This document shows, in pieces, positions 7,417-16,345 of a DNA stretch of 64,000 bases. How positions within the stretch are numbered: position 1 is the stretch's first letter; every line of letters starts with the position of its first letter. The translations under genes were made by a program, and so were the position numbers. Under the pieces are notes generated by a model. The model saw only the letters and a list, made by a program, of their open reading frames with translations, was not told the DNA's origin and ran no database searches. The DNA comes from JAFGVL01 sp964546015 (GTDB lineage: Bacteria > Bacteroidota > Bacteroidia > Bacteroidales > Paludibacteraceae), in contig CAZJHO010000004.1 in the NCBI GenBank assembly GCA_964546015.1, positions 124,001 to 188,000 on the forward strand, in the 5' to 3' direction.

Positions 7417-8464
7417 GATAATTTCTTTTTAATTTTTTCACCAAAAATCTTTTTTCCAAAAGATGCCAAGACAGAAATGAAATTACAGTAATTGAAAATA
7501 AGCATACAATAAATAAGCTTAAAGGCGATTTTTTAAAAATATTTAAAGAAATAAATAATTGTATTATTGGGAAATGCCATAAATACATGCCATACGATAT
7601 ATCTCCGAATTTCCCGAAATTGTTTAACCATCTAAAATTGTAAGCAAAACCGATAATAACTACAGCAAAAGAAATTGGATATAAAAATTGTAAAAGAAGT
7701 ACATCGAAAATTCGGCTTATAATAACAATTAAAAGTGCTGCAGGGAAAAGGAATTTTAAATTTTTCTTTAAAAAATCAAAGCTATAAAAAAGAAAGACAC
7801 CGGATATGAAAAACCTGAATTGTCCTAAAAATTGACGAGATAAAATTTCATAAATATTTTTTCCGGTATCCGAGTACAGCTTGTTCATTATTATAAAAAA
7901 CACAAAAGAAATAAGATAAATCATAAAACACGACCAATAAAACTTGTTCTTTTGAGAAATAAATATGATAAACGGGGTTAATAAATAAAATGCTATTTCA
8001 ATTTTTATTGTCCATAATGAACCATTGACGGCATTAAAATAATTCTTGTCAAAAACTCCCGGTAAAGTTGGTTCTAAAAAATTTAAAAATCCGATATTTG
8101 AAAACAAATATTTGAAAAAGTGTTGTGAAAAAAAATATTCATTAAAACGAAATGAACTTACAGCTACTAAGCAGACAGCACATATTAAAACAACTGCTAA
8201 GTAAGCCGGCAAAATTCGTTTTGCTCTTTTAATTAAATAATCCGATACTTTTTGTGAAGAAATAAAACTTTTACTAATAAGAAATCCACTGATGACAAAA
8301 AAACCTCCTACTGCCATCGGTGGCGAAATAAAAAAACTAAATTTGTTTTGAGACAGTATTCCAAAATGTCCGATCAAGACACTAAAAGAAAACAGTAAGC
8401 GAAGAAAATCAAAGCAATTTGAATTGTGTTTGTATGAACTTATTTCGATTTTATTTTCTATCAT
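7409..8464 (-). CDS. Acyltransferase family 3 protein (OafA/YrhL type)
   Basis: 351 aa with about ten membrane segments. The family signature is present: Arg22 in FDFLRLLFSFS and His33 in LIGHFG (R-x10-H), followed by PMAVGGFFVISGFLIS, typical of OafA-like O-acetyltransferases of cell-surface sugars. It is first in the minus-strand group and overlaps rnr by 8 bp. It is clearly diverged from the second acyltransferase at 4176-5207, so the pair is not a recent duplication. A TATTTTTG -7 box lies at 8505-8512. Confidence 0.87.
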   Translation of the reverse strand: MIENKIEISSYKHNSNCFDFLRLLFSFSVLIGHFGILSQNKFSFFISPPMAVGGFFVISGFLISKSFISSQKVSDYLIKRAKRILPAYLAVVLICAVCLVAVSSFRFNEYFFSQHFFKYLFSNIGFLNFLEPTLPGVFDKNYFNAVNGSLWTIKIEIAFYLLTPFIIFISQKNKFYWSCFMIYLISFVFFIIMNKLYSDTGKNIYEILSRQFLGQFRFFISGVFLFYSFDFLKKNLKFLFPAALLIVIISRIFDVLLLQFLYPISFAVVIIGFAYNFRWLNNFGKFGDISYGMYLWHFPIIQLFISLNIFKKSPLSLFIVCLFSITVISFLSWHLLEKRFLVKKLKRNYHD

Positions 8465-8504
8465 AAGGTTAAATAATACGCTGCTAAATTACAATATAAT
8501 TTTC

Positions 8505-8512
8505 CAAAAATA
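8505..8512 (-). promoter_or_regulatory. -7 promoter box for the acyltransferase-rnr-glmM group
   Basis: CAAAAATA on the plus strand is TATTTTTG on the minus strand, matching TAnnTTTG, 41 bp upstream of the ATG at 8464. Confidence 0.45.
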
Positions 8513-8590
8513 GAGTTTCGCTTTAAATAAAATAAGGATAAAAAAACAATCGGCTAATTATTTTAAAAGCTCCTTTTTCTTTTATTAAAA

Positions 8591-8623
8591 AATAACAAAA
8601 CTGGTTGTTATTTTTTATCTTTG
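8591..8623 (+). promoter_or_regulatory. guaA promoter with an adjacent inverted repeat (candidate operator)
   Basis: TATCTTTG (8616-8623) is a -7 box 25 bp before the guaA ATG. Immediately upstream is a perfect 8-bp inverted repeat, AATAACAA-6-TTGTTATT (8591-8598 with 8605-8612), covering the spacer where RNA polymerase would sit. Regulation by a dimeric repressor is an inference. Confidence 0.5.
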
Positions 8624-8647
8624 CGATTTCAATTATAAAATTCATTT

Positions 8648-10168
8648 ATGCACGAAAAAATCATTATTCTTGATTTTGGTTCTCAAACCACACAACTTAT
8701 CGGTCGCCGTGTACGCGAACTCAATACTTATTGCGAAATAGTTCCTTATAACAAATTTCCTTTTGGCGATGCTTCTGTAAAAGGAGTAATCTTCTCGGGC
8801 AGCCCATTTTCGGTGTACGACGAAAAAGCTTTTAAAGTAAACTTGTCTGAGATTCGAGGTAGATATCCTGTTTTGGGTATTTGTTATGGAGCACAATATA
8901 TTGCTCATATTTCCGGAGGGAAAGTTGAACCTGCAAATTCTCGTGAATATGGAAGAGCTCATCTAACGGTTACAGATTCAAATGACTTATTGCTGAAAAA
9001 TATCTATAAAGATTGTCAAATTTGGATGTCGCATGGTGATACTATTACTCAGGTTCCATCATCATTCGAAGTTATTGCTTCTACGCCGGGAGTGAAAATT
9101 GCTGCATACAAAATAAGTGGGGAACAAACTTGGGGCGTTCAATTTCATCCGGAGGTATTCCATACCGAATGTGGTTTTCAATTGCTAGATAATTTTTTGG
9201 ACATTTGTGGTTGTAAAAAAGATTGGAGTTCGGCTTCGTTTATCGAAGAAACTGTAAAGGAATTGAAAGAAGCATTGGGTAATGACAAAGTTATTTTAGC
9301 ACTTTCAGGAGGTGTCGATTCTTCCGTTACAGCCGTTTTATTAAATAAAGCTATAGGCAAGAATCTTACTTGTATTTTTGTGGATCACGGTTTGTTGCGT
9401 AAAAATGAATTTGAAAAAGTTTTAGCTGATTATGAACATCTCGGTCTGAATGTAATCGGGATAGATGCCAAAGCTAAATTTTATAGCGAATTAACTGGTA
9501 TTTCCGATCCGGAAGCTAAGCGCAAAATCATTGGCAAGGGCTTTATTGATGTATTTAATGAAGAAGCTCGGAAACAAAAAGATGTAAAATGGCTCGGGCA
9601 AGGAACCATTTATCCTGATATTATCGAATCGCTTTCCATCACAGGGACTGTCATTAAATCGCATCACAATGTCGGAGGATTGCCTAAAGAAATGAACTTG
9701 AAACTGGTAGAACCGCTTCGTCTATTATTCAAAGATGAAGTGCGTGCTGTGGGTAGGGAGTTAGGTATGATGTCACATTTGATAAAACGCCATCCATTCC
9801 CGGGTCCGGGCTTAGGTATTCGTATTTTGGGGGATATTACTCCAGAGAAAGTACAAATTCTGCAAGAAGCTGACGATATATATATACAAGCCCTTCGTGA
9901 TTGGGATTTGTATGACAAAGTATGGCAAGCCGGAGCTATCTTATTACCCGTCCGATCGGTAGGTGTGATGGGTGATGAGCGTACTTATGAAAATACGGTT
10001 GCATTGCGTGCAGTAACTTCTACTGATGCCATGACAGCCGACTGGGCACACCTTCCTCATGAATTTTTGGCAAAAGTTTCGAATGAAATCATTAACAAAG
10101 TAAAAGGTGTGAATCGGGTGGTGTATGATATCAGCTCAAAACCCCCTGCAACTATTGAGTGGGAATAA
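8648..10168 (+). CDS. guaA: GMP synthase (glutamine-hydrolysing)
   Basis: 506 aa, the usual length for Bacteroidota. The class I glutamine amidotransferase domain (1-190) has nucleophile Cys79 in LGICYGAQ and the His/Glu of FHPEVFHTE. The ATP-pyrophosphatase domain has the PP-loop SGGVDSS (220-226). The C-terminal dimerisation domain ends in KPPATIEWE. It converts XMP to GMP with glutamine and ATP. It is followed after 32 bp by upp, so a purine and a pyrimidine salvage gene appear to share one transcript. Confidence 0.97.
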   Translation: MHEKIIILDFGSQTTQLIGRRVRELNTYCEIVPYNKFPFGDASVKGVIFSGSPFSVYDEKAFKVNLSEIRGRYPVLGICYGAQYIAHISGGKVEPANSREYGRAHLTVTDSNDLLLKNIYKDCQIWMSHGDTITQVPSSFEVIASTPGVKIAAYKISGEQTWGVQFHPEVFHTECGFQLLDNFLDICGCKKDWSSASFIEETVKELKEALGNDKVILALSGGVDSSVTAVLLNKAIGKNLTCIFVDHGLLRKNEFEKVLADYEHLGLNVIGIDAKAKFYSELTGISDPEAKRKIIGKGFIDVFNEEARKQKDVKWLGQGTIYPDIIESLSITGTVIKSHHNVGGLPKEMNLKLVEPLRLLFKDEVRAVGRELGMMSHLIKRHPFPGPGLGIRILGDITPEKVQILQEADDIYIQALRDWDLYDKVWQAGAILLPVRSVGVMGDERTYENTVALRAVTSTDAMTADWAHLPHEFLAKVSNEIINKVKGVNRVVYDISSKPPATIEWE

Positions 10169-10200
10169 CTTGGTTTTTTTACTAATTAAAATTTGGGTAT

Positions 10201-10854
10201 ATGAAAGTTTATGATTTGTCTGAGAATAACTCTTTGTTAACCAATTTTTTACGAGAAATCAGAGATATAAACATACAAAAGGATTCATTCCGGTTTCGCC
10301 GAAATTTTGAAAGAGTAGGAGAAATAATGGCTTACGAAATCAGTAAAACTTTGAATTACGAAATTGAAAATGTACAAACACCACTTGCCATGGCTCCAAC
10401 TGCAATAATTACCGATAAAATTGTTCTTGCAACCGTATTCAGGGCAGGTTTGCCTTTTCATCAAGGTTTTTTGAATTATTTCGATAAAGCTGAGAACGCT
10501 TTTGTTTCTGCCTATAGAAAATATAAAGATTCTTTGAAATTCGAAGTAATGGTTGAATATATCGCAGCACCTTCCATTGAGGGTAAAATATTGATCATTG
10601 TTGATCCGATGTTGGCAAGCGGAAGTTCTATGGAGCTGGCATTTAAGGCAGTATTACAGCGTGGAGAGCCGGCTCATATTCATGTAGCGTCTATTATTGC
10701 CAGCAGAACCGGAATAGATTATGTAAAAAATCATTTTCCAGAAGATAAAACTACCATTTGGGCAGGAGCTATTGATCCGGATTTAAACGAACATGCTTAC
10801 ATAGTGCCGGGTTTAGGCGATGCCGGTGATTTAGCTTTTGGAGCTAAAATTTAA
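10201..10854 (+). CDS. upp: Uracil phosphoribosyltransferase
   Basis: 217 aa. The PRPP-binding loop reads ILIIVDPMLASGSSMELAF (residues about 130-148), and the C-terminal GLGDAGDLAFG matches the uracil-recognition segment of the family. It makes UMP from uracil and PRPP. It sits between guaA and a VanZ-like gene on the same strand; the 32-bp spacer shows no terminator. Confidence 0.93.
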   Translation: MKVYDLSENNSLLTNFLREIRDINIQKDSFRFRRNFERVGEIMAYEISKTLNYEIENVQTPLAMAPTAIITDKIVLATVFRAGLPFHQGFLNYFDKAENAFVSAYRKYKDSLKFEVMVEYIAAPSIEGKILIIVDPMLASGSSMELAFKAVLQRGEPAHIHVASIIASRTGIDYVKNHFPEDKTTIWAGAIDPDLNEHAYIVPGLGDAGDLAFGAKI

Positions 10855-10858
10855 GCTT

Positions 10859-11245
10859 ATGAGAGTTTTTTTCTTACGGTTTTGGAAGACATTACTTGTT
10901 GCTATTCTGATTTTATATGCTTGTATCATTCGTATTCCTAAAATAGGATCGTTACCTGAGATTCCTAATTTGGATAAGTTGATTCATTTTTTGTTTTATT
11001 TCGTTTTTTCTATTGTTTTTTTTATCGATTTTACTAAAAATAAAACCAATTTTTCATTTCTTAAAACAGTATTAATTATAGTCTTTATTACAACTTTGCA
11101 TGGTGGAATAATAGAAATTTTTCAAGAAAAATTCTTTCCTCCCCGCAATGGTAATTTTACGGATCTTTTTGCCGATTTTATCGGTGTGATAGCGGGGTTG
11201 GTAGTTATCTATTTTTTTAGAAAATATAAATCTGTTTTGAAATAA
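10859..11245 (+). CDS. VanZ-like family membrane protein
   Basis: 128 aa with four hydrophobic segments. The VanZ-like pattern is visible: IPNLDKLIHFLFYF, then EIFQEKFFPPRNGNFTDLFADFIG and a final membrane helix. I prefer ATG at 10859, 4 bp after the upp stop, over an in-frame start at 10838 inside upp. VanZ itself raises teicoplanin resistance; the role of these small stand-alone proteins is unknown. Confidence 0.8.
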   Translation: MRVFFLRFWKTLLVAILILYACIIRIPKIGSLPEIPNLDKLIHFLFYFVFSIVFFIDFTKNKTNFSFLKTVLIIVFITTLHGGIIEIFQEKFFPPRNGNFTDLFADFIGVIAGLVVIYFFRKYKSVLK

Positions 11246-11281
11246 GGCAATTATAGTTTGATTGTTGTATTAGAAGATTGT

Positions 11282-11320
11282 AATAAAGAAAGGCTGTCTG
11301 TCAGACAGCCTTTCTTTATT
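11282..11320. terminator. Strong bidirectional terminator between vanZ-like and der
   Basis: A near-perfect palindrome: 19-bp arms (11282-11300 with 11302-11320) carry A-tracts and T-tracts on the outer ends. It also contains the der stop codon (11316-11318), so the two convergent operons share one hairpin. Confidence 0.85.
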
Positions 11321-12647
11321 TCTGGCGAATAAATATTTGTATTGGCGTACCATGAAAATTCCATTCAGCACGGATTTTGTTCTCTAAATAACGGCGGTAA
11401 GGTTCTTTTACATATTGCGGCAGGTTGGCAAAAAACACAAAAGTCGGCACTTGTGTATTAGGTAATTGTGTTACATATTTTATTTTGATGTATTTTCCTT
11501 TAATTGCAGGAGGAGGATAATGTTCAATTGCAGGTAATAAAAACTCATTGAGTTTAGCTGTTGGCACTTTCCTTTTTTTGTTTTCGTACACGGCAACGGC
11601 TGTTTCTGTCACTTTGAAAATGCGTTGTTTGGTAAGTGCTGAAGTGAAAATAATCGGGAAATCGACAAAAGGCGCTAATCGTTCGCGAATGCTTTTCTCG
11701 AAATGCTTAATGTCTTTTGCTTCTTTCGCTTCAATTAAATCCCATTTATTGACGCAGACAACCAAACCTTTTTTATTTTTTTGAATAATAGAAAAAATAT
11801 TCAAATCCTGACTTTCGATTCCCCGCGTGGCGTCAATCATCAATATACATACATCGGAGCTTTCGATGGCGCGAATGGAACGGATAACGGAATAATATTC
11901 CAAATCCTCGTTTACTTTCGCTTTTTTACGGATTCCGGCAGTATCCACGAGGTAGAAATCGTGTCCGAATTTATTGTAGCGAGTGTAAATTGAATCGCGC
12001 GTTGTGCCTGCAATATCCGTTACAATGGTGCGTTCGTCGTCAAGGAAAGCATTGAGCAATGACGATTTTCCCGCATTCGGTCGTCCAACAATGGCGAAGC
12101 GAGGGAGCGTGTTGTCCAGCTCATCTTCTTCGTCGGTGGCTGTACCGTCTTTTTTGAAGTGTTTAATAACCTCGTCTAACAAATCGCCCGAACCTAAGCC
12201 GTTGATTGCCGAAACGACAAACGGATCGCCCAAACCGAGCGCATAAAATTCGGAGGCTTGATATTGGTATTCGAAGGTGTCGGCTTTGTTGGTTATTAAA
12301 ACGACAGGCTTCTTGGCGCGGCGGAGCATGGCGGCAATCGCTTCGTCGTAATCGGTAATGCCGTTGAGCAAATCGACTACAAAAAGGAGCACATCGGCTT
12401 CTTCGATGGCTAACGCTACTTGGCGTTTGATTTTGGATTCGAATACATCGTCCGAATTGACCACCCAACCGCCGGTATCGATAACGGAAAACTCAATGCC
12501 TTCCCAATCGGACTTGCCGTATTGGCGGTCACGCGTAGTACCAGCCTCGTCCGACACAATGGCACGGCGGCTTTTCGTCAGTCGATTAAACAAGGTTGAT
12601 TTTCCCACATTAGGGCGGCCTACTATGGCTACTATGTTGCTTTGCAT
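11316..12647 (-). CDS. der: Ribosome biogenesis GTPase Der (EngA)
   Basis: 443 aa with two consecutive G domains. G1 has GRPNVGKSTLFN, DTGGW and TNKAD; G2 has GRPNAGKSSLLN, DTAGI and NKWD. A KH-like RNA-binding domain fills the last 100 residues or so. Der acts in 50S subunit assembly. It is last in the minus-strand series tamL - era - der, 48 bp after era, so two ribosome-assembly GTPases are adjacent. Confidence 0.96.
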   Translation of the reverse strand: MQSNIVAIVGRPNVGKSTLFNRLTKSRRAIVSDEAGTTRDRQYGKSDWEGIEFSVIDTGGWVVNSDDVFESKIKRQVALAIEEADVLLFVVDLLNGITDYDEAIAAMLRRAKKPVVLITNKADTFEYQYQASEFYALGLGDPFVVSAINGLGSGDLLDEVIKHFKKDGTATDEEDELDNTLPRFAIVGRPNAGKSSLLNAFLDDERTIVTDIAGTTRDSIYTRYNKFGHDFYLVDTAGIRKKAKVNEDLEYYSVIRSIRAIESSDVCILMIDATRGIESQDLNIFSIIQKNKKGLVVCVNKWDLIEAKEAKDIKHFEKSIRERLAPFVDFPIIFTSALTKQRIFKVTETAVAVYENKKRKVPTAKLNEFLLPAIEHYPPPAIKGKYIKIKYVTQLPNTQVPTFVFFANLPQYVKEPYRRYLENKIRAEWNFHGTPIQIFIRQK

Positions 12648-12695
12648 AAAATTTATTTACTATTTTTCCATTAATGTTTCACAATTAAAAAACCT

Positions 12696-13577
12696 TTACT
12701 CCAAATTATACCCAAACCCCTTCAATTTCCTATCCGAATTTCGCCAATCCTTTTCCACTTTGACAAAGAGTTCGAGGTACACTTTTTTCTCAAAAAACGC
12801 TTCGATATCTTTGCGGGCTTCGGTGCCTACTTTTTTAAGCGATTTGCCACCATGTCCGATGATGATGCCTTTTTGCGAATCGCGCTCCACATAAATCACA
12901 GCGTTGATACGAATTAGGTTTGCTTCTTCTTTAAATTGTTCGACTAACACTTCAACCGAATACGGTATTTCTTTTTCGTAATTCAACAAAATTTTTTCAC
13001 GGATAATTTCGGTAACGAAAAAGCGAGCCGGTTTGTCGGTTAGCGAATCTTTGTCGAAAAACGGCGGCGACTCGGGCAATAGTTCCTTGATGCGTTTCAA
13101 TAATGGTTCGAGGTTGAATTTGTGCATTGCCGACACAGGCAAAATCTCCGCTTGAGGCAAAAGTTCTTTCCAATAATCGACCAATTCTTCTAAACGAGAC
13201 TGATCTATCAAATCTATCTTATTGATGATAAGAATAATTGGCGCGCCGTTTTTTTTTACCATTTCGACAAAGTCGGCATTACGGTCGCTTTTGTCGAACA
13301 CATCGGTGACATAGAGCAACACATCGGCATCGCTCAACGCCGAACGCGAAAACCCAAGCATCGACTCTTGCAAGCGGTAATTCGGTTTTAACACCCCCGG
13401 TGTGTCGGAATACACGATTTGGAAATCATCGCCATTGACGATACCCATAATCCGATGGCGTGTGGTTTGCGCTTTAGATGTGATAATAGAAATACGCTCG
13501 CCCACCAAGGCATTCATCAAGGTCGATTTCCCTACATTAGGGTTGCCTACTATATTTACAAATCCGGCTTTATGCAT
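12696..13577 (-). CDS. era: GTPase Era
   Basis: 293 aa. The G domain has GNPNVGKSTLMN (residues 10-21), the switch Thr in QTTRHRIMG, DTPGV and NKID; the KH domain has GIIIGHGGKSLKKVG for binding the 3' end of 16S rRNA. I chose ATG at 13577 (MHKAGFVNI) on homology. A longer in-frame start at 13670 would put 31 extra residues across a TATCTTTG -7 box (13603-13610, minus), so transcription probably starts after it. The role is 30S maturation. Confidence 0.95.
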   Translation of the reverse strand: MHKAGFVNIVGNPNVGKSTLMNALVGERISIITSKAQTTRHRIMGIVNGDDFQIVYSDTPGVLKPNYRLQESMLGFSRSALSDADVLLYVTDVFDKSDRNADFVEMVKKNGAPIILIINKIDLIDQSRLEELVDYWKELLPQAEILPVSAMHKFNLEPLLKRIKELLPESPPFFDKDSLTDKPARFFVTEIIREKILLNYEKEIPYSVEVLVEQFKEEANLIRINAVIYVERDSQKGIIIGHGGKSLKKVGTEARKDIEAFFEKKVYLELFVKVEKDWRNSDRKLKGFGYNLE

Positions 13578-13602
13578 GGTTTTGTTCAGTTTTTTATTTT
13601 TG

Positions 13603-13610
13603 CAAAGATA
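13603..13610 (-). promoter_or_regulatory. -7 promoter box for era-der
   Basis: The minus strand reads TATCTTTG followed by C, 26 bp upstream of the era ATG at 13577. It supports the shorter Era start and a promoter separate from tamL. Confidence 0.55.
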
Positions 13611-13669
13611 GGAAAAAGTTACTATTTTGGGGAATAGAGAGCAAAGTCCGATCCAATCGGAACTAAGCA

Positions 13670-15943
13670 TTAGAAAGGATATCCGATTGCAATATGGAAG
13701 GCGTAATCACTGCCGGTGATTCTTTTTTTCCACCGATTGGCGCCTTCTTGTGCAGGGTCGTATAGTTTAAGTCCTCCATCCAAACGCAGTACAAAAAATG
13801 AAAAATCGAGCCGTAATCCTGCCCCATAACTTAGGGCAATTTCTTTGTAGAAAGAATCAAATTTGAATAATCCTCCGGGTTGCGAATCATAATCGCGGAT
13901 AGTCCAGATATTACCTGCATCGGCAAAAAGCGCACCTTCCAATAACCAGAATAGTTTAAAGCGATATTCCACATTTAGGTCCAAACGAATATCTCCGGCT
14001 TGCATCAAATCGGTATCCGAAGTGGTCGATTTATAGGTTCCGGGACCTAAAGTGCGCACTGACCATCCTCTTACGCTATTGGCTCCACCGGAATAAAAGC
14101 GTTCTTCAAATGGTACGACATTAGCATTTCCGTAAGGATAAGCAATTCCAAAACCAGCATGATATACCATTGTATTTCGCTTATTCAGAACTATATAATG
14201 CGAGAAATCGAATTCTCCTTTGGTATATTGAGCATACTGGATACCCGCAATTTTATAAATACCCGAATCTTTGGGCGCATTAAATAAATTATTCAATGCG
14301 GTAAGCAGATTTCCTCCAGTTTCTAAACTGGTACGGTAGTTTCTGTAGCTGTAAGGTGTTTCTAATACTTGTTTGGTCGTTTTGGCAAAAGAAAAACCGG
14401 TACTAATGATTAAGTGATCTTCGTAGCTGTATTTGGTTATAGATGATGTGTTTATGTATTTTTCTCTGTACTCATCCGATATTTTGGGTAGATATACATA
14501 ATTAATGTTGATCAGATCGAATGTATAGCGTTTATTATTTGTTGCTCCTGTCAGCCAATTGTACTTTAATCCGGCTCCAAGTATTGTGCGCACATACCAA
14601 GGGTTAGTTTGGTAATTGAATGAGGTGAACAATTCGGTAGATGCTTTGGTGCGCAATTTAAAATCTCTTGGTATAAACGGGAAAAAAAATTGAGGAAATG
14701 AAATAGAAATTTCGCCGCTGTAATCTAATGATTTGTCTGATAATAATTCAGTAACATCGCCCATAGGTTGGTAAGCAAGTCGTTGTTTTATATTGAGCTG
14801 TTCGGCACCATCAAACAAGTTCCGGTGTTGGTATGTGCCACTCACGGCAGCACCGATATCACCTTCGGTATTAGTCCCTTCTACCGAAATAGAGAAATTT
14901 TGTAGCTTATTAGGCGACATTAAAATTAAACAATCTAAATACTCACCATTTTCTTGCTCACGAAAAACGATGTTTATATACTTTGTTGTACCTAAGCTAT
15001 TCAGTGCCGCATAAGTTTTTTCTACATCTTTTTCATTATAGTAACTTTCCGGTGTGATGTATGTTTTTCCGACTAAAAGAGACGGACGCAATTTTTCTTT
15101 TGTACCGTCATAGAAGAATTTATATCCGAGATATTCTACCGTATCGGAAATTTGTTCACGGAGTCGTTTATCTGTCGAATACCATGGAACAAATGATACA
15201 CGACCTATTTTCATTCGCCTGTAAGGAGATCTTTTGTCTACAAGCGAAAGTTCTTCAACCGGAAAAGCTTTTAAAGTAACATCTACTTGATTGTTTCGCA
15301 GAGTGCTGTCTGCTTCGTATTGTAGATAATCTTTAGTGAAATAATAGAATCCTTCTGTCCGCAAATAATTAGTTATGCGTTGTCTTTCTTTGTCTAATAC
15401 ATCAATATCGAATAAATTATTTTTCTTAATAGTAGAATTGATTGTGTCATTAAAAATAAATCCGCTGATAGAGTCATTATTTATGCTATATTCAAAATTA
15501 TGAATGCGGTAGGGAGCGTTACCTTGTACTGTGTATATTAAATTTGCTTTCTTTTTACTTAAAGTAACATCAACTGTAACATCAGCATTAACATATCCTT
15601 TGTTGGATAAAAATTTTTGCATTTGCAAACGAGTTGTTTCCGTTATGTCATTGTTAAAAATGACAGGTGGTTCGCCCATTTTTCGAAGAGTTCTGTTGCG
15701 CCATTTGGTAGTATCTCTGCCGGATAAGCTATATATCTTTAGAGATAAACGATATTTCCCAAAAATCCCTTGATTAGGTATTTGTCGCAAGTAAGGTTTT
15801 AGTTTTTCATCATTTAGTGAAGGTATATCGGATTTAATTTTTACAGTGTTGAGCAAGTATTCGTTGTCCGGCACATATTTAGTTATGCTGCAGGACATAA
15901 AAGAGAGGAGAAAGATAGGTAATATAAGAAATCGAAATTTCAT
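13670..15943 (-). CDS. tamL: TamL-type BamA-family outer membrane lipoprotein
   Basis: 757 aa. A lipoprotein signal with Cys19 (LLSFMSCSITKYVPDNEYLL) is followed by POTRA-like repeats (about 30-330) and a C-terminal 16-strand barrel region. This holds the Omp85 hallmark region VPFEERFYSGGANSVRGW, then LRLDFSFFVLRLDGGLKLYDP and a terminal aromatic (IAIGYPF). Among Bacteroidota the lipidated BamA relative is TamL, partner of TamB in outer membrane assembly. tamB is not next to it here. A -7 box lies at 15977-15984. Confidence 0.87.
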   Translation of the reverse strand: MKFRFLILPIFLLSFMSCSITKYVPDNEYLLNTVKIKSDIPSLNDEKLKPYLRQIPNQGIFGKYRLSLKIYSLSGRDTTKWRNRTLRKMGEPPVIFNNDITETTRLQMQKFLSNKGYVNADVTVDVTLSKKKANLIYTVQGNAPYRIHNFEYSINNDSISGFIFNDTINSTIKKNNLFDIDVLDKERQRITNYLRTEGFYYFTKDYLQYEADSTLRNNQVDVTLKAFPVEELSLVDKRSPYRRMKIGRVSFVPWYSTDKRLREQISDTVEYLGYKFFYDGTKEKLRPSLLVGKTYITPESYYNEKDVEKTYAALNSLGTTKYINIVFREQENGEYLDCLILMSPNKLQNFSISVEGTNTEGDIGAAVSGTYQHRNLFDGAEQLNIKQRLAYQPMGDVTELLSDKSLDYSGEISISFPQFFFPFIPRDFKLRTKASTELFTSFNYQTNPWYVRTILGAGLKYNWLTGATNNKRYTFDLININYVYLPKISDEYREKYINTSSITKYSYEDHLIISTGFSFAKTTKQVLETPYSYRNYRTSLETGGNLLTALNNLFNAPKDSGIYKIAGIQYAQYTKGEFDFSHYIVLNKRNTMVYHAGFGIAYPYGNANVVPFEERFYSGGANSVRGWSVRTLGPGTYKSTTSDTDLMQAGDIRLDLNVEYRFKLFWLLEGALFADAGNIWTIRDYDSQPGGLFKFDSFYKEIALSYGAGLRLDFSFFVLRLDGGLKLYDPAQEGANRWKKRITGSDYAFHIAIGYPF

Positions 15944-15976
15944 CTATAATGATATCGCATGAATATAAAGACTTTG

Positions 15977-15984
15977 CAAATATA
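15977..15984 (-). promoter_or_regulatory. -7 promoter box for tamL
   Basis: The minus strand reads TATATTTG followed by C, 34 bp before the ATG at 15943. Confidence 0.55.
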
Positions 15985-16035
15985 GGTGATATATTTTTAT
16001 TAAAGATTTAACTGCTTTCATTTCTTCGTTTTTAT

Positions 16036-16079
16036 AAAAAATCGGATAATTGTTCGTTTGTCAATTATCCGATTTTTTA
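16036..16079 (-). terminator. Terminator after pspC
   Basis: The stem ATCGGATAATTG/CAATTATCCGAT has A and T tracts on both ends, 7 bp after the pspC stop on the minus strand. It could also work on the plus strand. Confidence 0.8.
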
Positions 16080-16085
16080 TAAAAA

Positions 16086-16277
16086 TTATTTTGTTGGTAT
16101 TATCAGCAGACATATCAAGTAAGCTATGATGCCAGCTCCACCCAAGCAACTGAATATAATCCAGGCTAATCGAATAATGGTTGGATCTAATGAGAAATAA
16201 TCGGCAATACCGGCACAAACGCCTCCAATCATACGCTTATTCAAATTGCGTTTTAATCGTTTAGGTTCTGTAGTCAT
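16086..16277 (-). CDS. PspC-domain membrane protein
   Basis: 63 aa, essentially one PspC domain. The segment KRLKRNLNKRMIGGVCAGIADYF is the family's start; it is followed by DPTIIRLAWIIFSCLGGAGIIAYLICLLIIP with one or two membrane helices. PspC links envelope stress to the phage-shock response in proteobacteria. In Bacteroidota such mini-proteins occur without the rest of that system, so the role here is unknown. It is monocistronic with its own terminator. Confidence 0.85.
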   Translation of the reverse strand: MTTEPKRLKRNLNKRMIGGVCAGIADYFSLDPTIIRLAWIIFSCLGGAGIIAYLICLLIIPTK

Positions 16278-16302
16278 AATGATTCTTTTTTTGTTTTATA
16301 AT

Positions 16303-16332
16303 AAAACTCGAAGCGTTCTGACTCCGAGTTTT
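16303..16332 (-). terminator. Terminator after the 16346 secreted-protein gene
   Basis: The inverted repeat AAAACTCG/CGAGTTTT (16303-16310 with 16325-16332) lies 14 bp beyond the minus-strand stop codon. Confidence 0.6.
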
Positions 16333-16345
16333 TATTGTTTTGGGG

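Noticed and set aside
12696..13670. Longer Era start at 13670 touching the tamL stop
   Set aside because: The extra 31 residues are not family-like and span a promoter box; ATG 13577 matches other Era proteins.
16018..16218. 66-codon minus-strand frame overlapping pspC
   Set aside because: Out of frame with the PspC domain and runs through the terminator hairpin.
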